Assembly (NCBI GenBank): GCA_963739625.1
Contig: CAVUAU010000017.1
Coordinates: 1-64,000, forward strand
Length of the DNA stretch: 64,000 nt
Direction: 5' to 3'
DNA from: Salinimicrobium sp963739625
GTDB taxonomy: Bacteria; Bacteroidota; Bacteroidia; Flavobacteriales; Flavobacteriaceae
The position numbers and the translations under genes are program-made. The notes under the pieces were generated by a model. That model searched no databases. It saw nothing but the letters and a program-made list of their open reading frames with translations, and had not been told where the DNA came from. The first letter of the stretch is position 1. Each line of letters begins with the position of its first letter. Shown here piece by piece: positions 1 through 8,234 of this stretch.

Positions 1-2
1 AA

Positions 3-908
3 AACTTCGAAGAAAAGGTTGAAAAGAATTCCAACGATTTTATAGAACGACATGCACAGCTGGGGAAACATTTGCAGATGCTGAGCGAACAGAATATCAG
101 GATTAGTGAGGAGGCCAATAATCTAACGAAGGCTTTAAAAGGCGAAAACAAGACCCAGGGAAACTGGGGCGAATTGATTCTTGAACGCGTCCTGGAAAAA
201 TCTGGCCTTGCAAAAGACCGCGAATATTTTGTGCAAAAAGTTCACGAAAACGAGGACGGAAAAAGGCTGCTGCCGGATGTGGTGTTGCATTTGCCCGGCG
301 ACAAAAGAATGGTCATCGATTCCAAGGTTTCTTTGGTGGCTTATGAAAAATATGTCAACGAAGAAGATGACGGGCTGCGTACAAAGTGGCTAAAAGAGCA
401 TTTAAGGTCGTTGAACAGCCATATTCAGGACCTTAGCTCCAAGAAATATGAAGACCTTTACAAAATAGATTCTCCAGATTTTGTACTGATGTTCATCCCG
501 GTGGAGCCTGCGCTGTACCTGGCGCAAAATGCCGATAACTCTTTTTTCTATACGGCCTTTCAAAAGAACATTTTACTGGTAAGCCCCACGACTTTGCTTT
601 CTGTATTGAGAACTATCGACACTCTGTGGAGCAACGAAAAGCAGCAACAAAATGCCCTGGAAATAGCCAATCATGCGGCTTCCCTGTACCACAAGTTCAA
701 GATCCTGCTGGACGACCTGGAGACAGTAGGAAACAGGCTCAATTCCACTTCCGGGGCATACGATTCGGCAATGAAAAAATTAACAGGGCAACAAAATCTT
801 ATAAAAGACATAGACAGGCTGGAAACGCTTGGCGTTTCTCCAAAACAAAAGCTGTCGCAAAAATGGCTGGACCAGGCGCGCAATGGTGACAGCACAAATC
901 TCAATTAA
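3..908 (+). CDS. rmuC: DNA recombination protein RmuC, 5'-truncated by window edge
   Basis: The reading frame is open from the first full codon at base 3, so the N-terminal part lies outside the window; 301 residues are visible. The RmuC core is clear: NWGELILERVLEKSGL, then PDVVLHLPGDKRMVIDSK and FVLMFIPVEPALYLA, followed by a helical C-terminal tail. RmuC is a nuclease-fold protein, usually with an N-terminal membrane anchor and coiled coil, that limits inversions and rearrangements at short inverted repeats. The visible N-terminal residues are charged and helical, consistent with the coiled coil. A TTG at 72 is internal, not the start. The next gene begins 3 bases after the stop. Confidence 0.93.
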   Translation, partial: NFEEKVEKNSNDFIERHAQLGKHLQMLSEQNIRISEEANNLTKALKGENKTQGNWGELILERVLEKSGLAKDREYFVQKVHENEDGKRLLPDVVLHLPGDKRMVIDSKVSLVAYEKYVNEEDDGLRTKWLKEHLRSLNSHIQDLSSKKYEDLYKIDSPDFVLMFIPVEPALYLAQNADNSFFYTAFQKNILLVSPTTLLSVLRTIDTLWSNEKQQQNALEIANHAASLYHKFKILLDDLETVGNRLNSTSGAYDSAMKKLTGQQNLIKDIDRLETLGVSPKQKLSQKWLDQARNGDSTNLN

Positions 909-911
909 AAC

Positions 912-1457
912 ATGAAAAAAGAATACAAGACCATAGACGAATCGCAGGTAACGATTTCTGAGCTTATGCTGCCCTCCCATTCCAACTTCAACGGAAAAAT
1001 TCACGGCGGCTATGTGCTTTCTTTGATGGACCAGATCGCTTTTGCCTGCGCCTCCAAACACTCGGGCGTCTACTGTGTAACCGCAAGTGTTGACACCGTT
1101 GATTTTCTGAAGCCTATTGAAGTGGGAGAACTGGTAACGATGAAGGCTTCTGTGAATTACGTGGGTTCCAGCTCAATGCAAATAGGCATTCGCGTGGAAG
1201 CTGAAAACATACAGACCGGTGAAAAGAAGCACTGTAATTCCTCCTATTTTACGATGGTGGCAAAGAACAGCCAGGGGAAATCGGTCAAGGTGCCCGGATT
1301 GATCCTGAAAAGCAAGGACGATATTCGAAGGTTTGCCAAGAGTATCCACCGGTATGACAACAAAAGGATGCGCAGTAAGGAATTTCATGAAACAGATTTT
1401 GTTTCGGAGGAACATCTGCATATCGTCGAGACCTATAATGTCAAAATCGAACAATAG
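912..1457 (+). CDS. acyl-CoA thioesterase, hotdog fold (YciA/BFIT type)
   Basis: A 181-residue single hotdog domain hydrolysing acyl-CoA to free acid and CoA. The hotdog helix motif HGGYVLSLMDQIAFACASKH (about residues 33-52) carries the usual catalytic Asp and is followed by the beta strands VTASVDTVDFLKPIEVGE and QIGIRVEAENIQTGEKKHC. It ends with an extra helical tail of about 50 residues (RRFAKSIHRYDNKRMRSKEF) seen in many Bacteroidota members. The ATG lies 3 bases after the rmuC stop and the following gene begins directly at its own stop, so the three are probably cotranscribed. Substrate chain length cannot be read from sequence. Confidence 0.9.
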   Translation: MKKEYKTIDESQVTISELMLPSHSNFNGKIHGGYVLSLMDQIAFACASKHSGVYCVTASVDTVDFLKPIEVGELVTMKASVNYVGSSSMQIGIRVEAENIQTGEKKHCNSSYFTMVAKNSQGKSVKVPGLILKSKDDIRRFAKSIHRYDNKRMRSKEFHETDFVSEEHLHIVETYNVKIEQ

Positions 1458-2418
1458 TTGAAGTTCAACGGATTCATCGCCTCCCTGCTTTTTGCCATTC
1501 TGCTCGCATGGCTGTTACCGCAGGGGCCTGAAATTCTGCCGCTCAAGACCATCACAGATATTGGTATTGGATTCATCTTTTTCTTCTATGGTCTCAAGCT
1601 TTCTCCCGCCGAGTTCAAAGCCGGCCTGAGATAATTACAAGGTGCACCTGCTTATCCAATTGAGTACGTTTGTGCTTTTTCCTGTTTTGGTACTCGGTTT
1701 TTCCCCACTTTTCGACGGCGGAACGGCTTCCAATCTTTGGATCGCCCTGTTCTTTTTAGGCGCCTTGCCCTCCACCGTCAGCTCTTCTGTGGTCATGGTT
1801 TCACTTGCCAAAGGAGATATTCCCACCGCTATTTTTAACGCAAGCCTGTCGGGGTTAATAGGGATTGTGGTCACGCCGCTGTGGATGAGCATTTTTATGA
1901 GCGGCAATAACGAGTTTGAATTTCTTAATGTGGTACAAAAACTGTTTTTGCAGGTGCTATTGCCGCTGATCATTGGGCTTTTTCTTCAAAGCTCCTTCGG
2001 AAGTTACGCCAGGAAAAACGCTGCCAAAATCAGCTTTTTTGACAAGTCTGTGATCGTGCTCATTGTCTATGCGAGCTTCAGCAGCGCTTTTTCTTCCGGC
2101 CTTTTCACCACAGTAGGCGCGGTAGATCTACTAAAACTGTTCTTGCTGGTAAGCCTGCTTTTCTTTGTTGTCTACTTCGGAATTGGGCAATTATGTAAGT
2201 GGTTAGGCTTTAGCGTTGAAGACCGCATCACCGCTAAATTCTGCGGAACCAAAAAATCTTTGGTTCATGGTTCTGTGATGGTGAAGATCATCTTCGGAAG
2301 TGGCGCCGGCAATGCGCTGTTCCTGCTGCCCATCATGTTGTACCACATCCTGCAGCTGCTCGTAATCGCTGTCTTTGCTGAAAGATATGGGCAAAGAAAG
2401 GTTACGGATGTAGTCTGA
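1458..2418 (+). pseudogene. bile acid:sodium symporter-like transporter, single-base frameshift
   Basis: Two reading frames together make one full-length (about 319 aa) SBF-like membrane transporter of the YfeH/PF13593 type. The first frame starts at a TTG directly abutting the thioesterase stop (MKFNGFIASLLFAILLAWLL) and ends at TAA 1632-1634 after KAGLR. Dropping base T1632 continues it as NYKVHLLIQLSTFVLFPV in the second frame, which stays open to 2418. The second half has the expected hydrophobic segments, GALPSTVSSSVVMVSLAKGD and FCGTKKSLVHGSVM. The family is thought to move organic anions with Na+. Either the gene is broken or the base is a sequencing error; both halves look unmutated otherwise. 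Confidence 0.8.
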
Positions 2419-2466
2419 AAAATGGCGTTTTTAAAATCTTATTTCTTGTTGTTAAACTTTGTATAT

Positions 2467-2571
2467 TAAATGGTTGAAACCATTTAATTATTTTGATTTT
2501 CGTTTCCAGCCCCGGATTTAAATCCGGGGCTATATAATGATCAATTATTAAACAAACCGTTTTAACGGTTT
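2467..2571. repeat. upstream REP triad of the tyrosine transposase
   Basis: Three perfect inverted repeats lie in a row. At 2467-2486 the arms are TAAATGGTT/AACCATTTA around GA. At 2508-2531 there is a continuous 24-bp palindrome with half-site AGCCCCGGATTT. At 2554-2571 the arms are AAACCGTT/AACGGTTT. The same three, in the same order and orientation, recur right after the transposase gene. Such REP sequences are the expected substrates of REP-associated tyrosine transposases. The first hairpin could also act as a weak terminator for the upstream operon. Confidence 0.85.
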
Positions 2572-2590
2572 TATTCAATGAATAATTTAT

Positions 2591-3031
2591 ATGAGTCATT
2601 CCTATAGCAAGATTTGGATACACGCGATTTGGGCGACTAAAGACAGAAAAGCTCTTATATCTCCATCAATTGAAGAGAAACTTCATCAATTTATGGTTCG
2701 GGAACTGGAGGAAATGGGTTGTCAGGTAGAAATTATCAACGGTATGCCCGATCATGTGCATTGCCTCTTTCGGCTGAACGTGCAAAGGTCAATTTCAGAA
2801 GTTATTAAACAGGTGAAAGGAAGCAGCTCGCATTACATCAACCAAAGCGATCTTACTCCGCAGAAGTTTGCCTGGCAAACGGGGTATGCAGCTTTTTCTG
2901 TTTCTGAATCTGGAGTGGAAAAAGTCATTCAATACATCCAGAACCAAAAAACGCATCACCGGAAGAAGAGTTTTCAGGAGGAATACGAGGAATTCATTTC
3001 GGTGTATGGCTTACAGGACCGAAATGGTTGA
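2591..3031 (+). CDS. REP-associated tyrosine transposase (IS200/IS605-like TnpA)
   Basis: A 146-residue Y1_Tnp single-domain protein. The HUH metal motif is His55-Val-His57 in GMPDHVHCLFRL, and the likely nucleophile is Tyr115 in VIQYIQNQKTHH; both are intact. Family members cleave and rejoin single-stranded DNA next to REP hairpins. Here the gene is bracketed by two copies of a three-palindrome unit, and its last codons and stop lie inside the first downstream palindrome. No TnpB or accessory gene is present and there are no classical IS ends, which fits a domesticated RAYT more than an active IS200. ATG 2591 is the only sensible start. Confidence 0.9.
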   Translation: MSHSYSKIWIHAIWATKDRKALISPSIEEKLHQFMVRELEEMGCQVEIINGMPDHVHCLFRLNVQRSISEVIKQVKGSSSHYINQSDLTPQKFAWQTGYAAFSVSESGVEKVIQYIQNQKTHHRKKSFQEEYEEFISVYGLQDRNG

Positions 3032-3128
3032 AACCATTTCGGAATTTCCCGATAAAAAATAAATAACCCCGGATTTAAATCCGGGGCTATTTAATGATCA
3101 ACTATTTAAAAAACCGTTTCAACGGTTT
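3021..3128. repeat. downstream REP triad of the tyrosine transposase
   Basis: This is a direct repeat of the upstream triad: GAAATGGTT/AACCATTTC at 3021-3040, CCCCGGATTT/AAATCCGGGG at 3067-3086, and AAACCGTT/AACGGTTT at 3111-3128. The spacers are also conserved, with a TAATGATCAA-like stretch between the second and third palindromes on both sides. The first palindrome contains the transposase stop codon (3029-3031). Confidence 0.85.
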
Positions 3129-3131
3129 TTC

Positions 3132-3518
3132 CTATTCAATAACAGAAAGAATATTCACGCAAAACAACACCCACGCCATCACCAGCAACAATCCACCGAG
3201 TGGGGTAACGGGCCCCAAAAATGCCATTTTTCGACCCTTTGCGGAAGAGAGGACCAAACCATAAATGCTGAAGGAAAAGAAGAAAACTCCAAGAATAAGA
3301 AACCAGCCCATCAGGTTTTGAGAAAAGCCGGAAAAGGGGAATAAAATTCCGCAGAGAATGAGAAACAAGGCATGATACATCTGATATTTGACGCCGGTTT
3401 CAAAACTCTTCAGCAGTTCGGGATGCACGATCTTCTTCAATCCATGTGCACCAAAAGCGCCAAAAATGACAGCCAGTGCACCATAAACTCCGCCGCTGAT
3501 AAATACTGCTTCTTTCAT
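3132..3518 (-). CDS. DUF423 family membrane protein
   Basis: A 128-residue protein with four predicted membrane segments and the DUF423 signature near the N-terminus (GALAVIFGAFGAHGLKK), followed by FETGVKYQMYHALFLI and SIYGLVL. The length matches the YgdD/YwdK family. Function is unknown; members sit in the inner membrane. The gene lies downstream of carB on the same strand but is separated from it by a strong terminator hairpin, so it is probably transcribed on its own or by read-through. The downstream REP triad ends 4 bases from its stop. Confidence 0.9.
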   Translation of the reverse strand: MKEAVFISGGVYGALAVIFGAFGAHGLKKIVHPELLKSFETGVKYQMYHALFLILCGILFPFSGFSQNLMGWFLILGVFFFSFSIYGLVLSSAKGRKMAFLGPVTPLGGLLLVMAWVLFCVNILSVIE

Positions 3519-3528
3519 GCTTCAGAAT

Positions 3529-3580
3529 AAAAAAAGACTGCTCAGAAAAGCGGAAAAATTCAGCCTTTTTGAGCAGCCTG
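3529..3580 (-). terminator. intrinsic terminator after carB
   Basis: Read on the minus strand, a stem of GCTGCTCA and TGAGCAGT arms with A/T-rich continuation is followed by a run of seven T. It lies between the carB stop and the DUF423 start. Confidence 0.75.
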
Positions 3581-3590
3581 TATTAGAGAA

Positions 3591-6440
3591 TTATTTACTC
3601 AGATACATTTTTCTTCGAGAGTAAAGCTCATAGAACTCGTCATCTTTCAGGCTGTCGATGAACAGGATACTTTCCCCGGTACTCTTCATTTCGGGGCCTA
3701 ACTGCTTGTTCACGTGAGGGAATTTATTGAAGGAGAAGACCGGTTGTTTGATCGCATAGCCCTTCAAATTGGTGTCGTATTCAAAATCTGTGACCTTATT
3801 GCAGCCCAACATGATCTTCGTCGCGTAATTGACGTAAGGATGCCCGTAAGCCTTGGCAATAAAAGGAACCGTACGCGATGCCCGCGGGTTCGCCTCAATT
3901 ATGTAAACCTTGTCATCTTTTATGGCGAACTGGATGTTGATCAACCCAACAGTGTTAAGAGCGAGCGCAATTTTCTTAGTGTGGTCTTTGATTTGTTGCA
4001 TCACCAGGTCTCCAAGGTTGAAAGGTGGAAGCAAAGCATTCGAGTCCCCGGAATGAATTCCGCAGGGTTCAATATGCTCCATGATCCCAATGATCTGTAC
4101 AGTTTCCCCGTCGCAGATCGCATCGGCCTCGGCCTCGATGGCACCATCAAGATAGTGGTCCAAAAGGAGTTTGTTATTCGGAATTTTCCGCAGAAGATCA
4201 ACTACATGCTCTTCCAGGTCTTTTTTATTGATGACGATTTTCATTCCCTGGCCACCGAGTACGTATGAAGGTCTCACGAGAATTGGAAAATCCAGTTCAT
4301 CTGCGAGGGCCAGGGCTTCATCGGCAGTTTCGGCTACACCAAAATCGGGGTAAGGAATGTCATTTTCCTGAAGCAGTTTAGAGAAAGAACCACGGTCTTC
4401 AGCCAGATCAAGAGATTTAAAGCTGGTCCCCATGATCTTGATGCCGTAGCGATCTAATTTTTCAGCCAGCTTAAGCGCGGTTTGCCCACCAAGCTGCACG
4501 ATCACGCCTTCAGGCTTTTCGTGGCGAATGATGTCATAGATATGTTCCCAGAAGACCGGTTCAAAATATAATTTATCGGCCACATCAAAGTCGGTTGAAA
4601 CCGTTTCGGGATTACAGTTGATCATGATGGTTTCATAATCACATTCAGATGCTGCCAAAACTCCGTGCACACAGCAGTAGTCAAACTCTATCCCCTGCCC
4701 AATCCTGTTGGGGCCCGATCCCAGCACGATGATCTTCTTCCTGTCAGATACCGTACTGTCATTTTCAACAAAAGTCTTTCCATCCTTCTCAATTTCGGCT
4801 TCAAAAGTGGAATAATAATATGGTGTTTCAGCTTTAAATTCAGCGGCACAGGTATCAACAAGCTTGTAAACCCTGTTGATGTTTAGCTCTTCCCGTTTCT
4901 TATACACCTGGCTTTCCAGGCAATCCAGCATGTATGCGATCTGCCTGTCGGCAAAACCTTTTTGCTTAGCCTCCAGGAGCAGCTCCCGCGGCAAAGTGTC
5001 AAGAGTGAATTTAGAGATCTCCACCTCCAGGGCGTAAAGTTCTTCGTATTGTTTCAAGAACCACATGTCGATCTTGGTAATCTCGTGGATCCTGTTGAGA
5101 GTGATTCCCAGCTGGATAGCATCATAGATCACAAAAACCCTGTCCCAGCTTGGGTTCTCTAATTTCTCGATGATCTGGTCGTAATTGGTATAGCCTTTTC
5201 CATCTGCACCAAGCCCATTTCGTTTGATCTCGAGAGACTGGGTAGCCTTGTGTAATGCCTCCTGGAAGGAGCGGCCAATTCCCATCACCTCGCCAACGGA
5301 TTTCATTTGTAGACCCAGAGTTCTATTACTGCCTTCGAACTTATCAAAGTTCCAACGCGGTATTTTAACGATCACATAGTCCAGAGTAGGCTCAAACAAC
5401 GCCGAAGTTGATTTTGTGATCTGGTTATCCAGTTCATCAAGAGTGTAACCTAAAGCCAGTTTAGCCGCTATTTTCGCAATTGGATAACCGGTGGCTTTTG
5501 ATGCCAGGGCCGAAGACCTGGAAACCCGTGGGTTGATCTCGATAGCGATAATATCTTCTTTTTCATCGGGACTCACTGCAAATTGCACGTTACAACCACC
5601 TGCGAAGTCCCCAATGCTTCGCATCATATGTATGGCAAGATCGCGCATCTTTTGGAAGGTGACATCGCTTAGGGTCATGGCAGGAGCAACGGTGATAGAA
5701 TCCCCGGTGTGAATTCCCATAGGATCCATGTTCTCAATAGAACAAATGATCACCACATTATCATTTTTATCTCTAAGCAGTTCCAGCTCATATTCTTTCC
5801 AGCCCAATAAAGCTTTATCTATCATCACCTCATGAATTGGCGAAACCTCGAGGCCATAAGTAAGCATCTCATCAAACTGTTCCTCGTTGTGAACAAAAGA
5901 CGCTCCAGTTCCCCCAAGAGTAAAGGAAGCCCTGATTACCAGTGGAAATCCAAATTCCTGGGCAATTTCTTTCCCCTCAAGATAAGATGTAGCAGTGCTT
6001 GCCGGTGCAACAGGAACACCAATCCTGCCCATGAGCTGTTTAAATTTTTCCCGGTCTTCGGTTATATTGATCGCATCAATATCAACCCCGATGATCTTAA
6101 CACCGAAATCTTCCCAAATTCCCTTTTCATCGGCTTCGATACAAAGGTTCAAAGCGGTTTGGCCTCCCATGGTTGGGAGAACGGCATCTATTTGAGGATG
6201 ATTCTTAAGAATTTCAATAATTGATTTGGTGGTAAGGGGTCTTAGGTAAACATGATCGGCCATCGAGGGATCGGTCATGATGGTGGCAGGATTGGAATTA
6301 ATGAGAATGGTCTCTATCCCATCCTCCCGCAGAGATCTAAGGGCTTGTGTGCCCGAATAGTCGAATTCACAGGCCTGCCCGATAATGATTGGGCCGGAAC
6401 CAATAATCAAAATACTCTTTAAATCTTTATTCTTTGGCAT
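3591..6440 (-). CDS. carB: carbamoyl-phosphate synthase large subunit, short form
   Basis: Makes carbamoyl phosphate from bicarbonate, glutamine-derived ammonia and two ATP, feeding pyrimidine and arginine synthesis. There are two tandem ATP-grasp synthetase halves, each opening with a PreATP-grasp motif: SILIIGSGPIIIGQACEFDY near residue 10 and KKIIVLGSGPNRIGQGIEFD near 555. Both contain the EINPRVSRSSAL / EANPRASRTVPF type metal-binding strands. At 949 residues it stops at YSRRKMYLSK, just where the MGS-like allosteric domain would begin in the 1,070-residue E. coli enzyme. This short form is usual in Flavobacteriia, so it is probably not a truncation, but allosteric control by UMP or ornithine must differ. 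No carA is in the window. Confidence 0.97.
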   Translation of the reverse strand: MPKNKDLKSILIIGSGPIIIGQACEFDYSGTQALRSLREDGIETILINSNPATIMTDPSMADHVYLRPLTTKSIIEILKNHPQIDAVLPTMGGQTALNLCIEADEKGIWEDFGVKIIGVDIDAINITEDREKFKQLMGRIGVPVAPASTATSYLEGKEIAQEFGFPLVIRASFTLGGTGASFVHNEEQFDEMLTYGLEVSPIHEVMIDKALLGWKEYELELLRDKNDNVVIICSIENMDPMGIHTGDSITVAPAMTLSDVTFQKMRDLAIHMMRSIGDFAGGCNVQFAVSPDEKEDIIAIEINPRVSRSSALASKATGYPIAKIAAKLALGYTLDELDNQITKSTSALFEPTLDYVIVKIPRWNFDKFEGSNRTLGLQMKSVGEVMGIGRSFQEALHKATQSLEIKRNGLGADGKGYTNYDQIIEKLENPSWDRVFVIYDAIQLGITLNRIHEITKIDMWFLKQYEELYALEVEISKFTLDTLPRELLLEAKQKGFADRQIAYMLDCLESQVYKKREELNINRVYKLVDTCAAEFKAETPYYYSTFEAEIEKDGKTFVENDSTVSDRKKIIVLGSGPNRIGQGIEFDYCCVHGVLAASECDYETIMINCNPETVSTDFDVADKLYFEPVFWEHIYDIIRHEKPEGVIVQLGGQTALKLAEKLDRYGIKIMGTSFKSLDLAEDRGSFSKLLQENDIPYPDFGVAETADEALALADELDFPILVRPSYVLGGQGMKIVINKKDLEEHVVDLLRKIPNNKLLLDHYLDGAIEAEADAICDGETVQIIGIMEHIEPCGIHSGDSNALLPPFNLGDLVMQQIKDHTKKIALALNTVGLINIQFAIKDDKVYIIEANPRASRTVPFIAKAYGHPYVNYATKIMLGCNKVTDFEYDTNLKGYAIKQPVFSFNKFPHVNKQLGPEMKSTGESILFIDSLKDDEFYELYSRRKMYLSK

Positions 6441-6487
6441 GTGGAAAATTTATGAGGTGATTGTAAAAATAGGAACCAATTGGGTAT

Positions 6488-6518
6488 AAAAAAAGGCGTT
6501 ACTAACAAAAGTAACACC
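6488..6518 (-). terminator. intrinsic terminator after rpmH
   Basis: On the minus strand the arms GGTGTTAC and GTAACGCC (one G:T pair) around TTTTGTTA are followed by seven T. It ends the rpmH transcript before carB. Confidence 0.8.
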
Positions 6519-6545
6519 TTATTATTTTTCGAAGCTAATTATCAT

Positions 6546-6704
6546 TTAGTGCTTGTGCCTGTTTTCAGAGGAAACCGACAATTTCTTTCTTCCTTTTGCT
6601 CTTCTTCGAGCCAGCACTTTTCTTCCGTTAACACTTGCCATACGTTCTCTGAAACCGTGCTTGTTTTTTCTTTTCCTCTTTGATGGTTGAAACGTTCTTT
6701 TCAT
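6546..6704 (-). CDS. rpmH: 50S ribosomal protein L34
   Basis: A 52-residue, very basic protein: it opens MKRTFQPSKRKRKNKHGFRE, continues RMASVNGRKVLARRRAKGRK and ends with a short tail closing in RHKH. This is the canonical L34 sequence and length, a late-assembling component of the large subunit near the exit tunnel. It is read on the minus strand from ATG 6704 to TAA 6546. It has its own terminator and lies upstream of carB with about 105 bases between. The usual dnaA/rnpA neighbours are absent, as is common in Bacteroidota. Confidence 0.96.
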   Translation of the reverse strand: MKRTFQPSKRKRKNKHGFRERMASVNGRKVLARRRAKGRKKLSVSSENRHKH

Positions 6705-6838
6705 GATAATTATCTTTATTCTTCTTTGAAATCGCTTAAAAATAAGCTTCAGGACCTCTCCCTAAAACTGCGGGCAAATATACAAAGAGTTTTTACTCCC
6801 GCAAACCCAATTTTGAAATAATTTCGAATTGTTTTTCT

Positions 6839-6846
6839 TACCTTTG
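6839..6846 (+). promoter_or_regulatory. candidate -7 box TACCTTTG
   Basis: Matches the Bacteroidota TAnnTTTG consensus 22 bases before ATG 6868. A TTG 23 bases upstream (6813-6815) could be the -33 element. Confidence 0.5.
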
Positions 6847-6867
6847 CGGCCGTCAAAACTACAACTA

Positions 6868-7383
6868 ATGTTCAATAAAATTTACAAATTAATCATTGCC
6901 GGAATACTTGTTCTTGTTTCCTTGTGGCAATTTATTGACGGAAATATTGGTAACGGGATCTTTATCCTTCTTCTCGCCGGTATTTTCATCTTTCTCTATT
7001 ATAAGAATGAAATGATCCTGCTTGCTTTCTTAAAGCTTCGGAAGCAGGATTTTGATGGAGCCAAAAAATGGCTTGATAAAATTAAAGATCCCGAAAAAGC
7101 TCTTACTCAAAAACAACAGGGTTATTACTGGTACCTGCACGGGTTGATGGTTTCCCAAACCAACATCAGCCAGGCCGAAAAATTCTTCAAAAGAGCAATA
7201 AAACTCGGTCTTTCGATGGATCAGGATTTGGCAATGGCCAAGCTTAACCTGGCGGGAATTGCAATGACCAAACGCAGGAAGAGAGAAGCGCAAATGCTGC
7301 TGCAGGAAGCTAAAAAACTCGACAAGCACAAGATGCTTGACGACCAGATCAAAATGATGAAACAACAGATGAAAAAGATCTAA
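6868..7383 (+). CDS. membrane-anchored TPR-like protein
   Basis: 171 residues starting at ATG 6868; an upstream in-frame TTG overlaps the promoter and is unlikely. The N-terminus has two close membrane helices (LIIAGILVLVSLWQFI and GIFILLLAGIFIFLYY). A helical-repeat cytoplasmic part follows with TPR-like pairs: FDGAKKWLDKIKDPEKAL, WYLHGLMVSQTNISQAEKFF and AKLNLAGIAMTKRRKREAQM. It ends in a basic, methionine-rich helix. Proteins like this are common in Flavobacteriaceae with no assigned role; a scaffold or protein-interaction role is the most that can be inferred. Confidence 0.8.
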   Translation: MFNKIYKLIIAGILVLVSLWQFIDGNIGNGIFILLLAGIFIFLYYKNEMILLAFLKLRKQDFDGAKKWLDKIKDPEKALTQKQQGYYWYLHGLMVSQTNISQAEKFFKRAIKLGLSMDQDLAMAKLNLAGIAMTKRRKREAQMLLQEAKKLDKHKMLDDQIKMMKQQMKKI

Positions 7384-7536
7384 TTCAAAGATCTTTTTCG
7401 GGTGAAATTTTGTAGGAATTATGTGGTGGAAAAATCTGCTGTGTAGTTCAACAAATATTCCTGTTCCTTATCGATTAATTTTTAGTCCAAGGCTCCTATA
7501 ATGTAATTTCGCAGGGAATTTGTACCCCCGCGATTA

Positions 7537-8229
7537 ATGTTAAGATTACTACTTTTATTAAACCTCTTTTTTGTAGTAGCATCCTACGGTCAGGAAGAAC
7601 AGGTTTTCTTTTCTGAAGCCATCGCGACCCATCTCCCAAAATACAAGCAAAGAGCAGATAAAGCTTATCGTCACCAAAACGTTGAAAGAGCCGAATTCCT
7701 TTTTGATTCGCTGGTAAGTCACTGCCTTAAAGGCAGCCGTCTTGACGACTTCAAAGTAAAGAATCTTAAAAAGGATCCGGTAAGACTTGACGAATTTCAG
7801 AAACCGGTTTACCTCATGACCAATGCCTCCTGGGTGGTCTCTAACAAAGGCGAAATACCGGCCCTGAATAAATTGGCAGAAAAATACCACAACCAGGTGG
7901 ATTTTGTAGTCCTGTTCTGGGACAACCGCGAGACTGCAAAAGAGCTGGCAAAGAAGTACAATTCACATATACAGGTGCTATATGTTGATGAGCTAAAGAA
8001 CAACAGCTCCTATGTGATTCGCACCATGAAACACTCTCTTGGCCTTCCTACTACTTTCTTACTGGACAAGGACAAGAATATCATTGACATACGGCGTAAA
8101 GTGAGCCATCCCTACGGAATTGAATTTGAAAAGTCTTTTGATCTTAACTTCGATTCTTTTTCTAAAGCCATATCCCTCCTTTTGATCGAAGACAGCAGCC
8201 AGTATTCTGCCGCTGCTGCAACAGAATAA
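7537..8229 (+). CDS. exported thioredoxin-fold (TlpA-like) protein lacking the CxxC cysteines
   Basis: 230 residues with a signal peptide (MLRLLLLLNLFFVVASYGQ, cleavage near residue 19). From about residue 85 it has a TlpA/AhpC-TSA-like fold: VYLMTNASWVVSNKGEIPAL matches the usual NASWCxPCxKEIPAL segment. Trp99 is kept, but the two redox cysteine positions are Val100 and Asn103. The cis-Pro loop appears as GLPTTFLLDKDKNI. Without cysteines it cannot act as a disulfide reductase, so a binding or chaperone role is inferred. The N-terminal 80 residues are helical and unassigned. It is a single gene with convergent cls downstream. Confidence 0.75.
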   Translation: MLRLLLLLNLFFVVASYGQEEQVFFSEAIATHLPKYKQRADKAYRHQNVERAEFLFDSLVSHCLKGSRLDDFKVKNLKKDPVRLDEFQKPVYLMTNASWVVSNKGEIPALNKLAEKYHNQVDFVVLFWDNRETAKELAKKYNSHIQVLYVDELKNNSSYVIRTMKHSLGLPTTFLLDKDKNIIDIRRKVSHPYGIEFEKSFDLNFDSFSKAISLLLIEDSSQYSAAAATE

Positions 8230-8234
8230 CCATT

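Noticed and set aside
2591..3031. A full IS200/IS605 insertion sequence
   Set aside because: No TnpB, no typical subterminal ends apart from REP triads, and the gene matches REP-associated transposases better.
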